From contig NZ_JNWO01000034.1 in the NCBI RefSeq assembly GCF_000716435.1, forward strand, positions 15,963 through 79,962: a DNA stretch of 64,000 bases, in the 5' to 3' direction. This document shows, piece by piece, positions 17,179 through 26,571 of the stretch; positions within the stretch are counted from its first letter, which is position 1, and each line of letters starts with the position of its first letter. The DNA is from Streptomyces xylophagus (lineage in GTDB: Bacteria > Actinomycetota > Actinomycetes > Streptomycetales > Streptomycetaceae). Both the position numbers and the translations under genes were made by a program. The notes below the pieces were generated by a model. The model ran no database searches. It saw nothing but the letters and a program-made list of their open reading frames with translations, and had not been told where the DNA came from.

Positions 17179-17682
17179 TCAGGAGGGTGAGTCGTCGCCC
17201 TCGTCCTCGTCGTTCTCGGCCAGCACCGGGGACGCGTGGTGCGACCAGAGCTTCCAGCCCTCGGGCGTGCGCCGGAACACGTTCGTGGCGACCACGAGCT
17301 GGCCGACGAGCGGGCCCAGTTCGTCGCTGTCGTCGGGGGACGGGCCGCCGCTGAGGATGTTCTCCGTGCAGGTGACCAGCGCGGTGTCGCCGGTCACCGA
17401 GACGTGCACGTCGGTGAGGAAGAACTGGATGTACTCGGTGTTCGCCATGATCAGCGCGTACGACCGCAGGACCTCGCCGCGCCCGGTGAGCACCGGCCAG
17501 CCCGGGTGCACGCAGGAGATCACGCCGCTGTCCGCCGGGTCGTGGTACTCCTCGTCGACGCCGAGGTCGGCAAGGGTGAGCCAGAGCGCGGACAGCTCGT
17601 CGAAGTCGCCGCGCTCCAGGGTCTCGTAGAACGCGGTGTTGGCGAGTTCCACCTGCTCTACGTCGGTGTGGGGGGCGCTCAC
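17179..17682 (-). CDS. NTF2/SnoaL-like protein coupled to folP
   Basis: 167-residue cytosolic protein with an NTF2-like cone fold: helical start VELANTAFYETLERGDFDELSALW, then GRGEVLRSYALIM, and C-terminal strands ending in TPEGWKLWSHHASPV. The GTG start overlaps the folP stop by 4 bp (GTGA), giving tight coupling to folate synthesis. No catalytic role is established. The dihydroneopterin-triphosphate pyrophosphatase step has no recognisable gene here, so an auxiliary folate role is conceivable but purely inferential. The last residues are acidic. Confidence 0.85.
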   Translation of the reverse strand: MSAPHTDVEQVELANTAFYETLERGDFDELSALWLTLADLGVDEEYHDPADSGVISCVHPGWPVLTGRGEVLRSYALIMANTEYIQFFLTDVHVSVTGDTALVTCTENILSGGPSPDDSDELGPLVGQLVVATNVFRRTPEGWKLWSHHASPVLAENDEDEGDDSPS

Positions 17683-18587
17683 CGGGCTCCCTCGGAGTCG
17701 GTGTGCGAGGCCGCGCGGGCGCCGGTGGCGCGCGCTCCCTCGACGGCGCGGGCGACGCGTACGGCGTCCGCCGTGGCGCGTACCTCGTGGACGCGCACCG
17801 CCCATGCGCCGGCGTGCGCCGCGAGCGCGGAGACGGCGGCCGTGGCGGCGTCACGCTCGCGCGCGGGCGGGGGTGCTCCCTCGGGACCGGCGAGGACACG
17901 GCCGAGGAACCGCTTGCGGGAGGCGGCGACGAGCAGGGGGTGGCCCAGGGCGAGCAGGCGGTCGAGGTGGGCGAGGAGGACGAGGTCGTGTTCGGCGTCC
18001 TTGGAGAAGCCGAGGCCGGGGTCGACGACGACGCGGTCGGGGGAGACACCGCCGGCCAGAACGGCCTCCACGCGTGCGTGCAGTTCGTCGACGACCTCGG
18101 TGACGACGTCGTCGTAGACCCCCCTGACGTTGCCGCCCTCCAGGAAGCCGCGCCAGTGCATGACGACGAAGGGGGCGCCCGAGGCGGCGACGACCGGGAT
18201 CATCGCGGGGTCGGCGAGGCCGCCGCTGACGTCGTTGACGAGGGCGGCGCCGGCGGCGAGGGCCTGCTCGGCGACGGAGGCGCGCATGGTGTCGACGGAG
18301 ACGGTGACGCCCTCGGAGGCGAGGCCGCGGACGACGGGGATGACGCGCTTGAGTTCCTCGGCCTCGTCGACGCGGGTGGCGCCGGGGCGGGTGGACTCAC
18401 CGCCGACGTCGACCAGGTCGGCGCCTTCGGTGACCAGTCCGAGGCCGCGCTTCACGGCTGCCGTGGTGTCGAAGAAGCGGCCGCCGTCGGAGAAGGAGTC
18501 GGGGGTGACGTTCACGACCCCCATCACCGCGCACCGGTCCCACTCCGGAAGGCCCGCGACGCGCCCGCGTCCGCTCTGCTTGCTCAT
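17679..18587 (-). CDS. folP: Dihydropteroate synthase
   Basis: Condenses 6-hydroxymethyl-dihydropterin pyrophosphate with p-aminobenzoate; target of sulfonamides. 302 residues of TIM-barrel protein. Signatures: MGVVNVTPDSFSDGGRF, DVGGESTRPGA, VNDVSGG, DPGLGFSKDAEHD and ASRKRFLG. ATG 18587 lies 6 nt after a -10 box, suggesting a leaderless transcript that heads the minus-strand folP, NTF2, folB, folK, DUF3180 group. A 40-residue low-complexity C-terminus is present. Confidence 0.96.
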   Translation of the reverse strand: MSKQSGRGRVAGLPEWDRCAVMGVVNVTPDSFSDGGRFFDTTAAVKRGLGLVTEGADLVDVGGESTRPGATRVDEAEELKRVIPVVRGLASEGVTVSVDTMRASVAEQALAAGAALVNDVSGGLADPAMIPVVAASGAPFVVMHWRGFLEGGNVRGVYDDVVTEVVDELHARVEAVLAGGVSPDRVVVDPGLGFSKDAEHDLVLLAHLDRLLALGHPLLVAASRKRFLGRVLAGPEGAPPPARERDAATAAVSALAAHAGAWAVRVHEVRATADAVRVARAVEGARATGARAASHTDSEGAR

Positions 18588-18593
18588 ACGTTC

Positions 18594-18599
18594 AGCGTA
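18594..18599 (-). promoter_or_regulatory. -10 box (TACGCT) for leaderless folP mRNA
   Basis: On the minus strand TACGCT is followed by 6 nt and the folP ATG. The 275 bp between folP and the next gene upstream contain no recognisable gene. Confidence 0.6.
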
Positions 18600-18862
18600 G
18601 GCCCAGGGAGAGGGGGCACGGTCCCGCGGGCCGGACCCAAGGGGGCTGGTCCGGCGGGGGAGAGGCGGGTGGGCCGCCGCGCGGCGGGAGCGACGCGAGG
18701 CCCTGGAGCGGGGTCCCCGGCCGTGCACGGACGTCTGACCGCGGCCACCGGCCCCGGCGGCCCGAGCGGACTGCCCGGGCCGGCCGGAGCGACGCTCAGG
18801 GGCCGGTCCGGGCGACGGCCCCCGCCCGGGGGCGAGGTCATCACTCGGGCCGGCCCCGTCGG

Positions 18863-20698
18863 TCAAGCCGCCCGCACGTCCCGTTCCGCCAGGGCGTGGG
18901 CGCAGGCCGGAGCCACGACCTTGCGGTGGCGGAGGAAACGCGGCAGCGGGAGAGCCAGGTTGACGAAGCCCTCTGCCTGCATCGCGGCGAAGCCGATGCG
19001 GGGGAGGTCTCCCGAGGCGCGGTAGACGACGAAGCGGGGTTCCCAGCGGGGCTGGAACTTCGCGTTGAACTTGTACAGGGACTCGATCTGGAACCAGCGC
19101 GACAGGAAGACGAGCAGTCCGCGCCAGGCGCGCAGCACCGGGCCCGCGCCGATCTTCTCGCCGCGTGCGAGGGCCGACCGGAACATCGCGAAGTTGAGCG
19201 AGACCCGGGTGATGCCGAGCTTCGGTGCCGCCTGGAGGGAGGCGACGATCAGCAGTTCGTTCATCCCGGGGTCCGCCGAGCGGTCGCGGCGCATCAGGTC
19301 CAGCGACATGCCGTCGGTGCCCCAGGGCACGAAGTGCAGGATCGCCTTCAAGTCGCCGTACTCGCCCGGGTGTTCGTCCGCCTTGTGGGCGGTCGCGATG
19401 AAGCAGTCGCCGTCCTCGGGGTCGCCGATGCGGCCGAGCGCCATGGAGAAGCCGCGCTCGGTGTCGGTGCCCCGCCAGTCCTCCGCGGCGAGCCGGATGC
19501 GCTCCAACTCGCCCTCGCCGAGGTCACGTACACGCCGTACCCGGGTTTCGTAGCCGGCCCGCTCGATGCGCTTCACCATTTGGCGTACGTTGCGCATCGC
19601 GCGCCCGGCGAGCGAGAAATCCGCCACGTCGACCACCGCCTCGTCGCCCAGTTCGAGGGCGTCGAGTCCGGTCTCGCGGGTCCACACCTCGCCGCCCGTC
19701 TCCGAGCAGCCCATGACGGCCGGCGTCCAGGAGTGGGCCTTCGCCTCGTCCATGAACCGCTCGATGGCGCCCGGCCAGGCCTCCACGTCGCCGATGGGGT
19801 CACCGCTGGCGAGCATCACTCCGGAGACCACGCGGTACGTCACCGCCGCCTTGCCGCTGGGCGAGAAGACGACGGCCTTGTCGCGGCGCAGCGCGAAGTG
19901 GCCGAGGGAGTCACGACGGCCGTGCTTCTCCAGGAGGGCGCGCAGATGCGTCTCGTCCTCCGGGGTGAGGCGTGCGGCCGGGTGTTCGGGCCGGAACGCG
20001 AGGTAGATCGTCGTCACGGCGGTGAGCAGGCCGAGGGCGCCGAGCGAGAACGCGACCGTCCAGGAGGTGCTGCCCTCGTAGTCGACCGGTCCCTCGAAGC
20101 CGAACAGGCCGTACAGGACGTGCGTAATCCGATCGGCCAGGCTCGGGTCGCCGACCATGCGCTTGGAGTGGACGCTGACGATGACCAGTCCGAGGACGAG
20201 GGAACCGGCGCCCATGAGCACGAAGTTGGCGAGCGCGCGCCACCGGCTGCGCGGGTCGGGCAGCGCCCGGAACTCGTCGCGGTGCATCAGCAGGGGCGCG
20301 AGCAGCGCGGCCGAGATGACGACTCCTATGAGCGAGTGCCGGTACGCGAACTGTGCCACCGCGCCCGCCGGGAGCAGCGCGACGGCGGCCCGCCAGGCCC
20401 GGCGCTTGCGCCGCCTGAGCCCGTGTGCCAGGAGCAGCAACAACACGCCGGCGCTCAGCGAGAGCGCCGCGGCGAAGGGGCCGAGCGCACCCGGCAGCAC
20501 CTCCGCCATGGTGTGCATACGGCTGTGCCGGAAGCGCGGGAACACCCCCGCTGCGATGTCCAGCAGGCCGACGAGGGCACAGGCCCTGGCGACGATCGTG
20601 GGAACGACCTCGGGGCGCGGACCTCGGACTATGCGCCGGACCCGACCTGTTCGGCTCGGAACCCCACCCGACATTTCCCCATCTATCCTGACAGACAT
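18863..20698 (-). CDS. Aminoacyl-lipid synthase-like membrane protein (DUF2156)
   Basis: About 611 residues. The N-terminal third has some six or seven membrane helices; residues 250-600 form the GNAT-like DUF2156 domain of MprF/LysX-type proteins that transfer amino acids from aminoacyl-tRNA to membrane lipids. Visible conserved stretches: ASGDPIGDVEAWPGAIERF, EAVVDVADFSLAGRAMRN, and GMSLDLMRRDRSADPGMNELLI with FRSALARGEKIGAGP. No lysyl-tRNA synthetase domain is fused. ATG 20698 is taken; a further in-frame start at 20674 is possible. It is divergent from a membrane esterase gene, a pairing known for aminoacyl-lipid synthases in Corynebacterium. Donor amino acid and lipid acceptor unknown. 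Confidence 0.88.
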   Translation of the reverse strand: MSVRIDGEMSGGVPSRTGRVRRIVRGPRPEVVPTIVARACALVGLLDIAAGVFPRFRHSRMHTMAEVLPGALGPFAAALSLSAGVLLLLLAHGLRRRKRRAWRAAVALLPAGAVAQFAYRHSLIGVVISAALLAPLLMHRDEFRALPDPRSRWRALANFVLMGAGSLVLGLVIVSVHSKRMVGDPSLADRITHVLYGLFGFEGPVDYEGSTSWTVAFSLGALGLLTAVTTIYLAFRPEHPAARLTPEDETHLRALLEKHGRRDSLGHFALRRDKAVVFSPSGKAAVTYRVVSGVMLASGDPIGDVEAWPGAIERFMDEAKAHSWTPAVMGCSETGGEVWTRETGLDALELGDEAVVDVADFSLAGRAMRNVRQMVKRIERAGYETRVRRVRDLGEGELERIRLAAEDWRGTDTERGFSMALGRIGDPEDGDCFIATAHKADEHPGEYGDLKAILHFVPWGTDGMSLDLMRRDRSADPGMNELLIVASLQAAPKLGITRVSLNFAMFRSALARGEKIGAGPVLRAWRGLLVFLSRWFQIESLYKFNAKFQPRWEPRFVVYRASGDLPRIGFAAMQAEGFVNLALPLPRFLRHRKVVAPACAHALAERDVRAA

Positions 20699-20898
20699 CG
20701 CATCCCGTAGTTCTGCGAGAGACCTTGGATCCGGGCCCGATTCGGGCATCCGGCGACATTGCGCCCTCTAGGACGGTGTCCAGAGGAAGGAGGTTCCTTC
20801 CTTACCGAAAAGCCGGTTCAAAGGCAGAGGAAAGCCCGGGGCAAGCGTGCGCGAATCTTGCGTGCGTCGTGGGCGGAAAGCGCAGGCGGGGACAGCTG

Positions 20899-22029
20899 AT
20901 GGGACTCACGAGCGGGAAAGTGCTGGTACTGGCGGTCGTCTGCGCCGTGCTGCTGTTCATCGGCACAGTATGGCTGTGGCCGCGCCTGGCCAGACGCAAC
21001 TGGCGGGCCGTCAGCGGGCGCGTAGGTCTGCTGCTGGCAACCCAGTTGGTGCTCTTCGTCTCCGTGGGCCTCGCCGTCAACCAGGCGTTCGGGTTCTACG
21101 CCAGCTGGGCCGACCTGTTCGGCAAGGAGACGGACCAGGGCGTCGTCGTCGACCACACGGCGCTCCAGGGCGCCGGCGGACCGCTCCACGTGGTCGAGAC
21201 CCGGCGGGTGGACGCACCGGGCGGCGCTTCCCTGCCGGAGAGCGTGGGACAGGTGCAGCGGGTCGCGATAGTGGGCCGTACGACCCACATCGCCACCCCC
21301 GCGTACGTCTACCTCCCGCCGGAGTATTTCCAACCGCGGTACCGCACGCGCACGTTCCCCGCGACGGTCGTCCTCACGGGGTATCCGGGTACCGCCAAGG
21401 CACTCGTCGACAAATTGAACTACCCGCGTACGGCACTGGAGTTGGCCAAGGGCGGCCGTATGAAGCCGATGATCCTGGTGATGATGAGGCCCACGGTGGC
21501 GCCGCCGCGCGACACGGAGTGCGTGGACGTCCCGGGCGGGCCGCAGACCGAGTCGTTCTTCGCCAAGGATCTGCCCGATGCCGTAGTGGCCCACTACAGG
21601 GTGGGCAAAAAGCCCGGCAGCTGGGGAATCATCGGTGATTCCACGGGCGGTTACTGCGCCCTGAAGCTCGCCATGCACCACCCCGGGGTGTACGCGGCGG
21701 GCGCCGGTCTCTCGCCGTACTACAAGGCGCCGAGCGACCCCACCACGGGCGACCTCTTCCAGGGGCACGGGACGCTGCGCGACGAGGCCGACCTGTGGTG
21801 GTACCTCAAGCACCGGCCCGCGCCCGACACCTCACTGCTCGTCACCAGCAGCAAGATCGGGGAACACAATTACAAGGACACCCTGAAATTCATCGACCGG
21901 GTGAGGGCCAACAACTCCACCCGTATCGCGTCGATCATCCTGGACAGCGGCGGACACAACTTCAACACCTGGCGGCGGGAGATTCCGGCGGCCCTGCAGT
22001 GGATCAGCGGGCGGCTGAGTGGCCGTTGA
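20899..22029 (+). CDS. Membrane-anchored putative esterase (alpha/beta hydrolase)
   Basis: 376 residues. Two N-terminal membrane helices (about 7-27 and 43-62) precede an esterase-D/mycolyltransferase-like alpha/beta hydrolase domain that should face outside. The nucleophile is the serine in GIIGDSTGGYCALKLA, with acid and histidine probably in the later stretch and the DSGGHNFNTWRR region. ATG 20899 follows GGCGGGGA. Divergent from the DUF2156 gene, which suggests hydrolysis of an aminoacylated lipid or release of its head group; this is inference from the pairing. Confidence 0.88.
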   Translation: MGLTSGKVLVLAVVCAVLLFIGTVWLWPRLARRNWRAVSGRVGLLLATQLVLFVSVGLAVNQAFGFYASWADLFGKETDQGVVVDHTALQGAGGPLHVVETRRVDAPGGASLPESVGQVQRVAIVGRTTHIATPAYVYLPPEYFQPRYRTRTFPATVVLTGYPGTAKALVDKLNYPRTALELAKGGRMKPMILVMMRPTVAPPRDTECVDVPGGPQTESFFAKDLPDAVVAHYRVGKKPGSWGIIGDSTGGYCALKLAMHHPGVYAAGAGLSPYYKAPSDPTTGDLFQGHGTLRDEADLWWYLKHRPAPDTSLLVTSSKIGEHNYKDTLKFIDRVRANNSTRIASIILDSGGHNFNTWRREIPAALQWISGRLSGR

Positions 22030-22097
22030 ACCAGTGTGAGGGAATAGGGGTGGCTGTGTTTTTACCGGGCGGGGCACCATGATTCGCCTACGCGCGG

Positions 22098-22103
22098 TAA
22101 GTT
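22098..22103 (+). promoter_or_regulatory. -10 box (TAAGTT) for leaderless mRNA at 22111
   Basis: TAAGTT is followed by 7 nt and ATG 22111; no ribosome site lies between. Confidence 0.55.
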
Positions 22104-22110
22104 TCTGGCC

Positions 22111-23415
22111 ATGCCACGTGGACGTCACCGCCATTCCCCGCCGTTGCACCGGTTGTTGCCTCCTTCGGCGATCGCAGGCGTGTCGCTCGTCTGCGCCTTC
22201 GGGCCATGGGTCTTCTCCCAGGCGGCGGCGCTCCGCATAGTCGCGGCGATCGCCGCCGCGACCGCGCTCGTCGGCGCGGCCGTCATGCGCCGCTGGGACA
22301 CTCAGGCGGGCAAACAGGTCGCTGACCTGGTACGCGCGCGTACGAGCGACGAGTGGCGCTACGAGGAGCGGCTCGCCGAACTCGAGTCCGACCTCGACGA
22401 GTCGCGCGAACTGCGCGTCAAGCTGGAGCACAAGCTGCGCGCCAAGCGCACGGAGCTCGCGGGCCTGCGCAACGAACACGCGGCGCTGCTGCGCCGGTAC
22501 GCCACGGCGGAGACCGAGCGCGCCAGTGCCCTGGAGGGCCGCCGCCTGCTGGAGATAGAGGCCGCGGAACCCACGCGCGCGTTGCCGGCGATCCCGGCCG
22601 ACGGTGACGACGACGTCTCGGCGGACGTGGACGCGGATCTCGTGGATCTCCAGGACGACGAACTCGACGCGGACGAGACCGAGGCTGTGGCTGCCCCGGT
22701 CGAGGCCGAGACCGACGCGGAGACGGACGCAGAGGCCGAGATCGAGGACGAGGAGTCCGACGACTCCGCGGATTCCGAGGCGGAGGCCGAGGCTGTCGAG
22801 GAGAAGAAGCCCGCGGTCGCCACGGTGTTCTCCCCGGAGGGCTCCAAGCTGTTCCTGCGGGCCAAGGCGGCGCTGGTCCGGCTCGACGACGACGCCCCCG
22901 AGTCCGCGGCGCCCGCGCCGAAGGACGACGACTCCGCGCCGGCCGAGCCCGCCCCGGTGGAGGCCGGCGGCGGCGCCACCGAGTCGGAGGCCGCGCAGGA
23001 GGACGAGGCGGAGGGGAAGCCCGAGGCGGTCGACGGGCATGAGCACGCGGCCGCCGTCCCCCCGGCCGTGAAGTCCGCCACGCCCGTGCCGCTGTCGGGG
23101 CACTTCACCGTGCCGACCGCGGTGGCGGTCGTACCGGCGTCTCCCGTACGGCGGCCGATGATCGAGGGCGGGTTCGACTTCTTCGGTATGCAGAAGGGGT
23201 CGACGACCGCCGCGATGGACGCCGTGCAGAACGAGGATCTCGCCGACGTCGTGGGCCAGGAGGCCCTCGCGGTGCACAAGGCGGAGGCCGAGTCGCAGTT
23301 CAAGCCGGCCGACGAGCGGTCGCGCGGTGTGGGGGTCAGCCAGGTCATCGACCTGACGGCGCACGACGAGACCGAGCAGATCAACCTCCACGGACTGCGC
23401 AGCGCGGCCTCCTGA
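22111..23415 (+). CDS. Acidic membrane protein of unknown function
   Basis: 434 residues, no recognised enzymatic domain. Two close hydrophobic helices (about 19-35 and 38-58) are followed by a coiled coil (about 75-150: EERLAELESDLDESRELRVKLEHKL type) and then a long Glu/Asp/Ala-rich, probably disordered stretch (150-330). The C-terminal 100 residues contain a conserved-looking PMIEGGFDFFGMQKGSTTAAMDAV segment. Topology would place the coiled coil and tail in the cytoplasm. Possibly a scaffold or structural protein; no function is claimed. Confidence 0.8.
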   Translation: MPRGRHRHSPPLHRLLPPSAIAGVSLVCAFGPWVFSQAAALRIVAAIAAATALVGAAVMRRWDTQAGKQVADLVRARTSDEWRYEERLAELESDLDESRELRVKLEHKLRAKRTELAGLRNEHAALLRRYATAETERASALEGRRLLEIEAAEPTRALPAIPADGDDDVSADVDADLVDLQDDELDADETEAVAAPVEAETDAETDAEAEIEDEESDDSADSEAEAEAVEEKKPAVATVFSPEGSKLFLRAKAALVRLDDDAPESAAPAPKDDDSAPAEPAPVEAGGGATESEAAQEDEAEGKPEAVDGHEHAAAVPPAVKSATPVPLSGHFTVPTAVAVVPASPVRRPMIEGGFDFFGMQKGSTTAAMDAVQNEDLADVVGQEALAVHKAEAESQFKPADERSRGVGVSQVIDLTAHDETEQINLHGLRSAAS

Positions 23416-23433
23416 ACGGGTCCTGACCGGGCG

Positions 23434-24789
23434 TCAGGCCATCCAGCGGTCAGGGCGTGCGTCCCTGCGGCCCGTCCGTGAGCGCTCGGCCTGTTCGCGG
23501 AGCAGCTCCGCGGCCTCCTCCGCGTCCCGCAGGCGGGCTGTGACGGTCCCGTTGGCCCCGGTGTCCACATGGACCTCGGCGAGCCGCCAGAACCGCTCCC
23601 AGGGCCCCTGCTTGAGCCGTACGCTCTGCACCTTCGCGTGCGGCACCAGCGCCAGGCTCCGGCGCAGCAGTCCGTGTCGGGCCGCGAACACCGTGTCGGT
23701 GACCGCCAGGCCGTAGCCCCGCCACCACAGCGGCACGCACCAGTGCGCCCGTCGCGGCGGGCGGGACAGCGCCGGGAGCGGCGGCACCGTCACACCGGGC
23801 AGCACGCGCGCGACGACCGACTCGGCGATCTCGCGCGGAGCGACCGGCACCAGCACGGAGTTGGACGAACCGGCCACGTCCAGCTCGACCCGCACCCAGC
23901 CGCGCCGCCGCCACAACAGCGGTTCCACGATCCGTACGGTCTGCACGCGCCCCGGCGGCACCGTCTCGTGCGTGCGGTCCAGCAGCCCGTGGTCGATGCG
24001 CAGCCCGTCCGGGGACTCGCCCAACGTCCAGTCGTACTCGCCGACGAACCGCCCCACACTGCTCGCGCCCGCCGCGCCCAGCAGCGGCAGCGCGGTCGCG
24101 AGGACCGTCCACACGCTGTGGGTGGCGAGCCACAGGAGCGGCGGTACGACGAGTGCGGCGGCCAGCGATCCCCAGGTGGCGCCGGTCAGCACCAGGGACA
24201 CCGCGAGGACGCCGGCCGGTACGTGCAGCAGTTGCTGCGAGGGCGCCTCGCCGACGTCGTGCACGGTCTCGGGCGCGAACCCGGCCGCCCGCGCGAGCAG
24301 TTCGGCCCGCAGCGCCCGCGCCTCGCCCTCGCCCAGGAAGGCGAGCTCGTCCTTCTTGTCCGTCCCTACGACGTCCAGCTTGAGCTTGGCGACGCCCGCC
24401 ACGCGCGCGAGGAGGGGCTGTGTCACGTCGACGGCCTGGATGCGTTCCAGCCGGATGTGCGCGGTACGCCGGAACAACAGGCCGGTACGGATGCGCAGTT
24501 CGGTGTCGGTCACCGAGAAGTGGGTGAACCACCAGGTCAGGAAGCCGTACAGACCGGCGGCCGGTACGAACACGGCCAGCCCGATCAGCAGGGTGATGGT
24601 GGTCAGCCGGGTCAACTGCTCCTGTGCCTGGTTGGGGTCGTGCACCGCCCACCCGATGATGACGGCGACCGGCGCCCACGCCCGGCGCAACGGCGTCACC
24701 GGATGCAACCGCCGCTCCACGACAGGCACTTGCTCCCGTACGACCTCGGCGGCCTCGGGTACGTCCTTCTCGGCGCCCGGCGTCGTCAC
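23434..24789 (-). CDS. Large PH-domain membrane protein (YdbT-like)
   Basis: 451 residues in the bacterial PH (bPH2) family. Membrane helices alternate with three PH-like segments: [25 protein letters not shown] with [17 protein letters not shown]; then [26 protein letters not shown]; then [36 protein letters not shown]. The GTG start overlaps the stop of the upstream partner by 4 bp. In Bacillus the YdbS-YdbT pair confers resistance to a circular bacteriocin; a similar envelope-protection role here is inference. Confidence 0.88.
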   Translation of the reverse strand: MTTPGAEKDVPEAAEVVREQVPVVERRLHPVTPLRRAWAPVAVIIGWAVHDPNQAQEQLTRLTTITLLIGLAVFVPAAGLYGFLTWWFTHFSVTDTELRIRTGLLFRRTAHIRLERIQAVDVTQPLLARVAGVAKLKLDVVGTDKKDELAFLGEGEARALRAELLARAAGFAPETVHDVGEAPSQQLLHVPAGVLAVSLVLTGATWGSLAAALVVPPLLWLATHSVWTVLATALPLLGAAGASSVGRFVGEYDWTLGESPDGLRIDHGLLDRTHETVPPGRVQTVRIVEPLLWRRRGWVRVELDVAGSSNSVLVPVAPREIAESVVARVLPGVTVPPLPALSRPPRRAHWCVPLWWRGYGLAVTDTVFAARHGLLRRSLALVPHAKVQSVRLKQGPWERFWRLAEVHVDTGANGTVTARLRDAEEAAELLREQAERSRTGRRDARPDRWMA

Positions 24790-25286
24790 AGCCCCGCCGA
24801 TCGGGCCTCGCCCAGCTCGGTGAGCCGGTCGCGCAGCCGTTCGGCCTCGGCCGGGACCAGCCCCGGGATCGTCGCGTCGGTCGCCGCGGCCGCCGTGTGC
24901 AGCTGCACGCTGGCCAGCCCGAAGTGCCGCTCCACAGGCCCCGAGGTCACCTCCACGAGCTGCATCCGCCCGTACGGCACGATCGTCTCGTGGTGCCACA
25001 GCACACCCCTGCTGATCAGCAGGTCGTCGGCGCGCTCGGCGTACCTCCAGGACCGCCAGTTGCGGCCCAGGAGCACCCAGCCCCACACGATCAGGGCGAG
25101 CGGCAGCAGTGCGAACGCCGCCCAGGCGGGCCCCGCGAACAGGTTCAGGAGTGCGCCCAGGACCACGGTCAGCAGCCCCAGCCACACCACCAGCAACAGC
25201 CGTCGCATCTTCAGCAGCCCCGGCGGCAGCCCGGTCCACACCGGCTCGCGCGCCGCGTCGTCGTGCGCGGCAGTCCCCGTTTCCAT
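24786..25286 (-). CDS. Small PH-domain membrane protein (YdbS-like)
   Basis: 166 residues: two membrane helices (about 28-47 and 50-68) and one bPH2 domain ([45 protein letters not shown]). It is the upstream half of a translationally coupled pair (GTGA overlap). ATG 25286 is 6 nt after a -10 box, so the mRNA is probably leaderless. Divergent from nuoD2, the two start codons only 31 bp apart, so the promoters overlap. Confidence 0.88.
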   Translation of the reverse strand: METGTAAHDDAAREPVWTGLPPGLLKMRRLLLVVWLGLLTVVLGALLNLFAGPAWAAFALLPLALIVWGWVLLGRNWRSWRYAERADDLLISRGVLWHHETIVPYGRMQLVEVTSGPVERHFGLASVQLHTAAAATDATIPGLVPAEAERLRDRLTELGEARSAGL

Positions 25287-25292
25287 GCCGCA

Positions 25293-25298
25293 AGCGTA
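25293..25298 (-). promoter_or_regulatory. -10 box (TACGCT) for the leaderless PH-domain operon
   Basis: Minus-strand TACGCT, then 6 nt, then ATG 25286. It lies in the 31-bp gap shared with the divergent nuoD2 gene. Confidence 0.55.
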
Positions 25299-25317
25299 CG
25301 TACGAGAGACTGTGTCC

Positions 25318-26469
25318 ATGACTCCCACGACGGAGACCATGGTCGGGATCGGCGGCGCCGCGGAGAGCACCGACATGGTGCTCAACATCGGCCCCCAGCA
25401 TCCCTCCACGCACGGTGTGCTGCGCCTGCGGCTCGTCCTGGACGGCGAGCGCATCCAGCACGCGGAGCCGGTGATCGGCTATATGCACCGCGGCGCCGAG
25501 AAGCTCTTCGAGGCGCGCGACTACCGCCAGATCATCATGCTCGCCAACCGCCACGACTGGCTGTCGGCCTTCTCGAACGAGCTCGGTGTGGTCCTCGCCG
25601 TAGAGCGGATGCTCGGCATGGAGGTGCCCCCGCGCGCGGTGTGGACGCGCACCCTGCTCGCCGAGCTGAACCGGGTGCTCAACCACCTGATGTTCCTGGG
25701 GTCGTACCCCCTGGAACTCGGCGGTATCACCCCGGTGTTCTACGCGTTCCGGGAGCGCGAGGTCCTCCAGAACGTCATGGAGGAGGTCTCCGGCGGACGC
25801 ATGCACTACATGTTCAACCGCGTCGGCGGCCTCAAGGAGGACCTCCCCGCCGGATGGGCCTCCCGCGCGCGTGAAGCCGTCGCCGCCGTGCGCTCCCGGA
25901 TGGACCGCTTCGACGACCTGGTGCTCGGCAACGAGATCTTCCGGGGCCGCACGCGCGGGGTGGGCGAGCTGTCTCCCGAGGCCGTGCACGCGTACGGCGT
26001 GAGCGGGCCCATCGCGCGCGCCTCGGGCGTCGACTTCGACCTGCGGCGCGACGAGCCGTACCTCGCGTACGGCGAACTCCAGGACACCCTGAAGGTCGTC
26101 ACCCGCCAGGAGGGCGACTGTCTCGCCCGCTTCGAGGTGCTCCTGGAGCAGACCCACAACGCGCTCGACCTCGCGGACGCCTGCCTCGACAGGCTCGCCG
26201 AGCTGGAGCCCGGACCGATCAACCAGCGGCTCCCGAAGGTCCTGAAGGCGCCCGAGGGGCACACGTACGCGTGGACCGAGAACCCGCTCGGCATCAACGG
26301 CTACTACCTCGTCAGCAAGGGCGAGAAGACCCCGTACCGGCTGAAGCTGCGCTCGGCGTCCTACAACAACATCCAGGCGCTCGCGGTGCTGCTCCCGGGG
26401 ACGCTGGTGGCGGACATGGTGGCGATTCTGGGGTCGTTGTTCTTCGTGGTCGGGGACATCGACAAATAG
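25318..26469 (+). CDS. nuoD2: Second NADH-quinone oxidoreductase subunit D (NuoD2)
   Basis: 383-residue homologue of the 49-kDa/NDUFS2 subunit of complex I, which forms the quinone pocket and contacts cluster N2. Family motifs are clear: [15 protein letters not shown] (23-37), the quinone-pocket histidine region, [10 protein letters not shown] with Arg58 matching the methylated arginine of mammalian NDUFS2, and the C-terminal [14 protein letters not shown]. No other nuo subunit lies in the window, so this is an orphan paralogue of the nuo-operon gene. Start ATG 25318; GTG 25312 is an alternative. Convergent with a MidA-like methyltransferase across a tandem repeat. Confidence 0.93.
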   Translation: MTPTTETMVGIGGAAESTDMVLNIGPQHPSTHGVLRLRLVLDGERIQHAEPVIGYMHRGAEKLFEARDYRQIIMLANRHDWLSAFSNELGVVLAVERMLGMEVPPRAVWTRTLLAELNRVLNHLMFLGSYPLELGGITPVFYAFREREVLQNVMEEVSGGRMHYMFNRVGGLKEDLPAGWASRAREAVAAVRSRMDRFDDLVLGNEIFRGRTRGVGELSPEAVHAYGVSGPIARASGVDFDLRRDEPYLAYGELQDTLKVVTRQEGDCLARFEVLLEQTHNALDLADACLDRLAELEPGPINQRLPKVLKAPEGHTYAWTENPLGINGYYLVSKGEKTPYRLKLRSASYNNIQALAVLLPGTLVADMVAILGSLFFVVGDIDK

Positions 26470-26491
26470 GGGCCAAGTAGGGCGCGCGATT

Positions 26492-26571
26492 GGTCGGTTG
26501 GGCAGCAGGTCAGTTGGGCGGTAGGTCAGTTGGGCAGCCGGTCAGTTGGACAGCCGGTCAGTTGGACAGCG
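26492..26571 (+). repeat. Five tandem copies of a 16-bp unit between nuoD2 and midA
   Basis: Unit GGTCAGTTGGGCAGCC, copies at 26492, 26508, 26524, 26540 and 26556, with one to four changes between copies. The last copy contains the stop codon of the methyltransferase gene, so copy number could alter its C-terminal end or its transcription stop. Confidence 0.9.

Noticed and set aside
18588..18862. Coding sequence between folP and the DUF2156 gene
   Set aside because: The open frame upstream of folP is Pro/Gly/Arg-rich low complexity and lies before a good leaderless folP start.
23569..25317. Upstream extension of the nuoD2 frame by 583 codons
   Set aside because: It is antisense to the PH-domain genes; homology to NuoD begins at ATG 25318.
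26492..26571. CRISPR-like array
   Set aside because: 16-bp units are contiguous without spacers and no cas genes are present.
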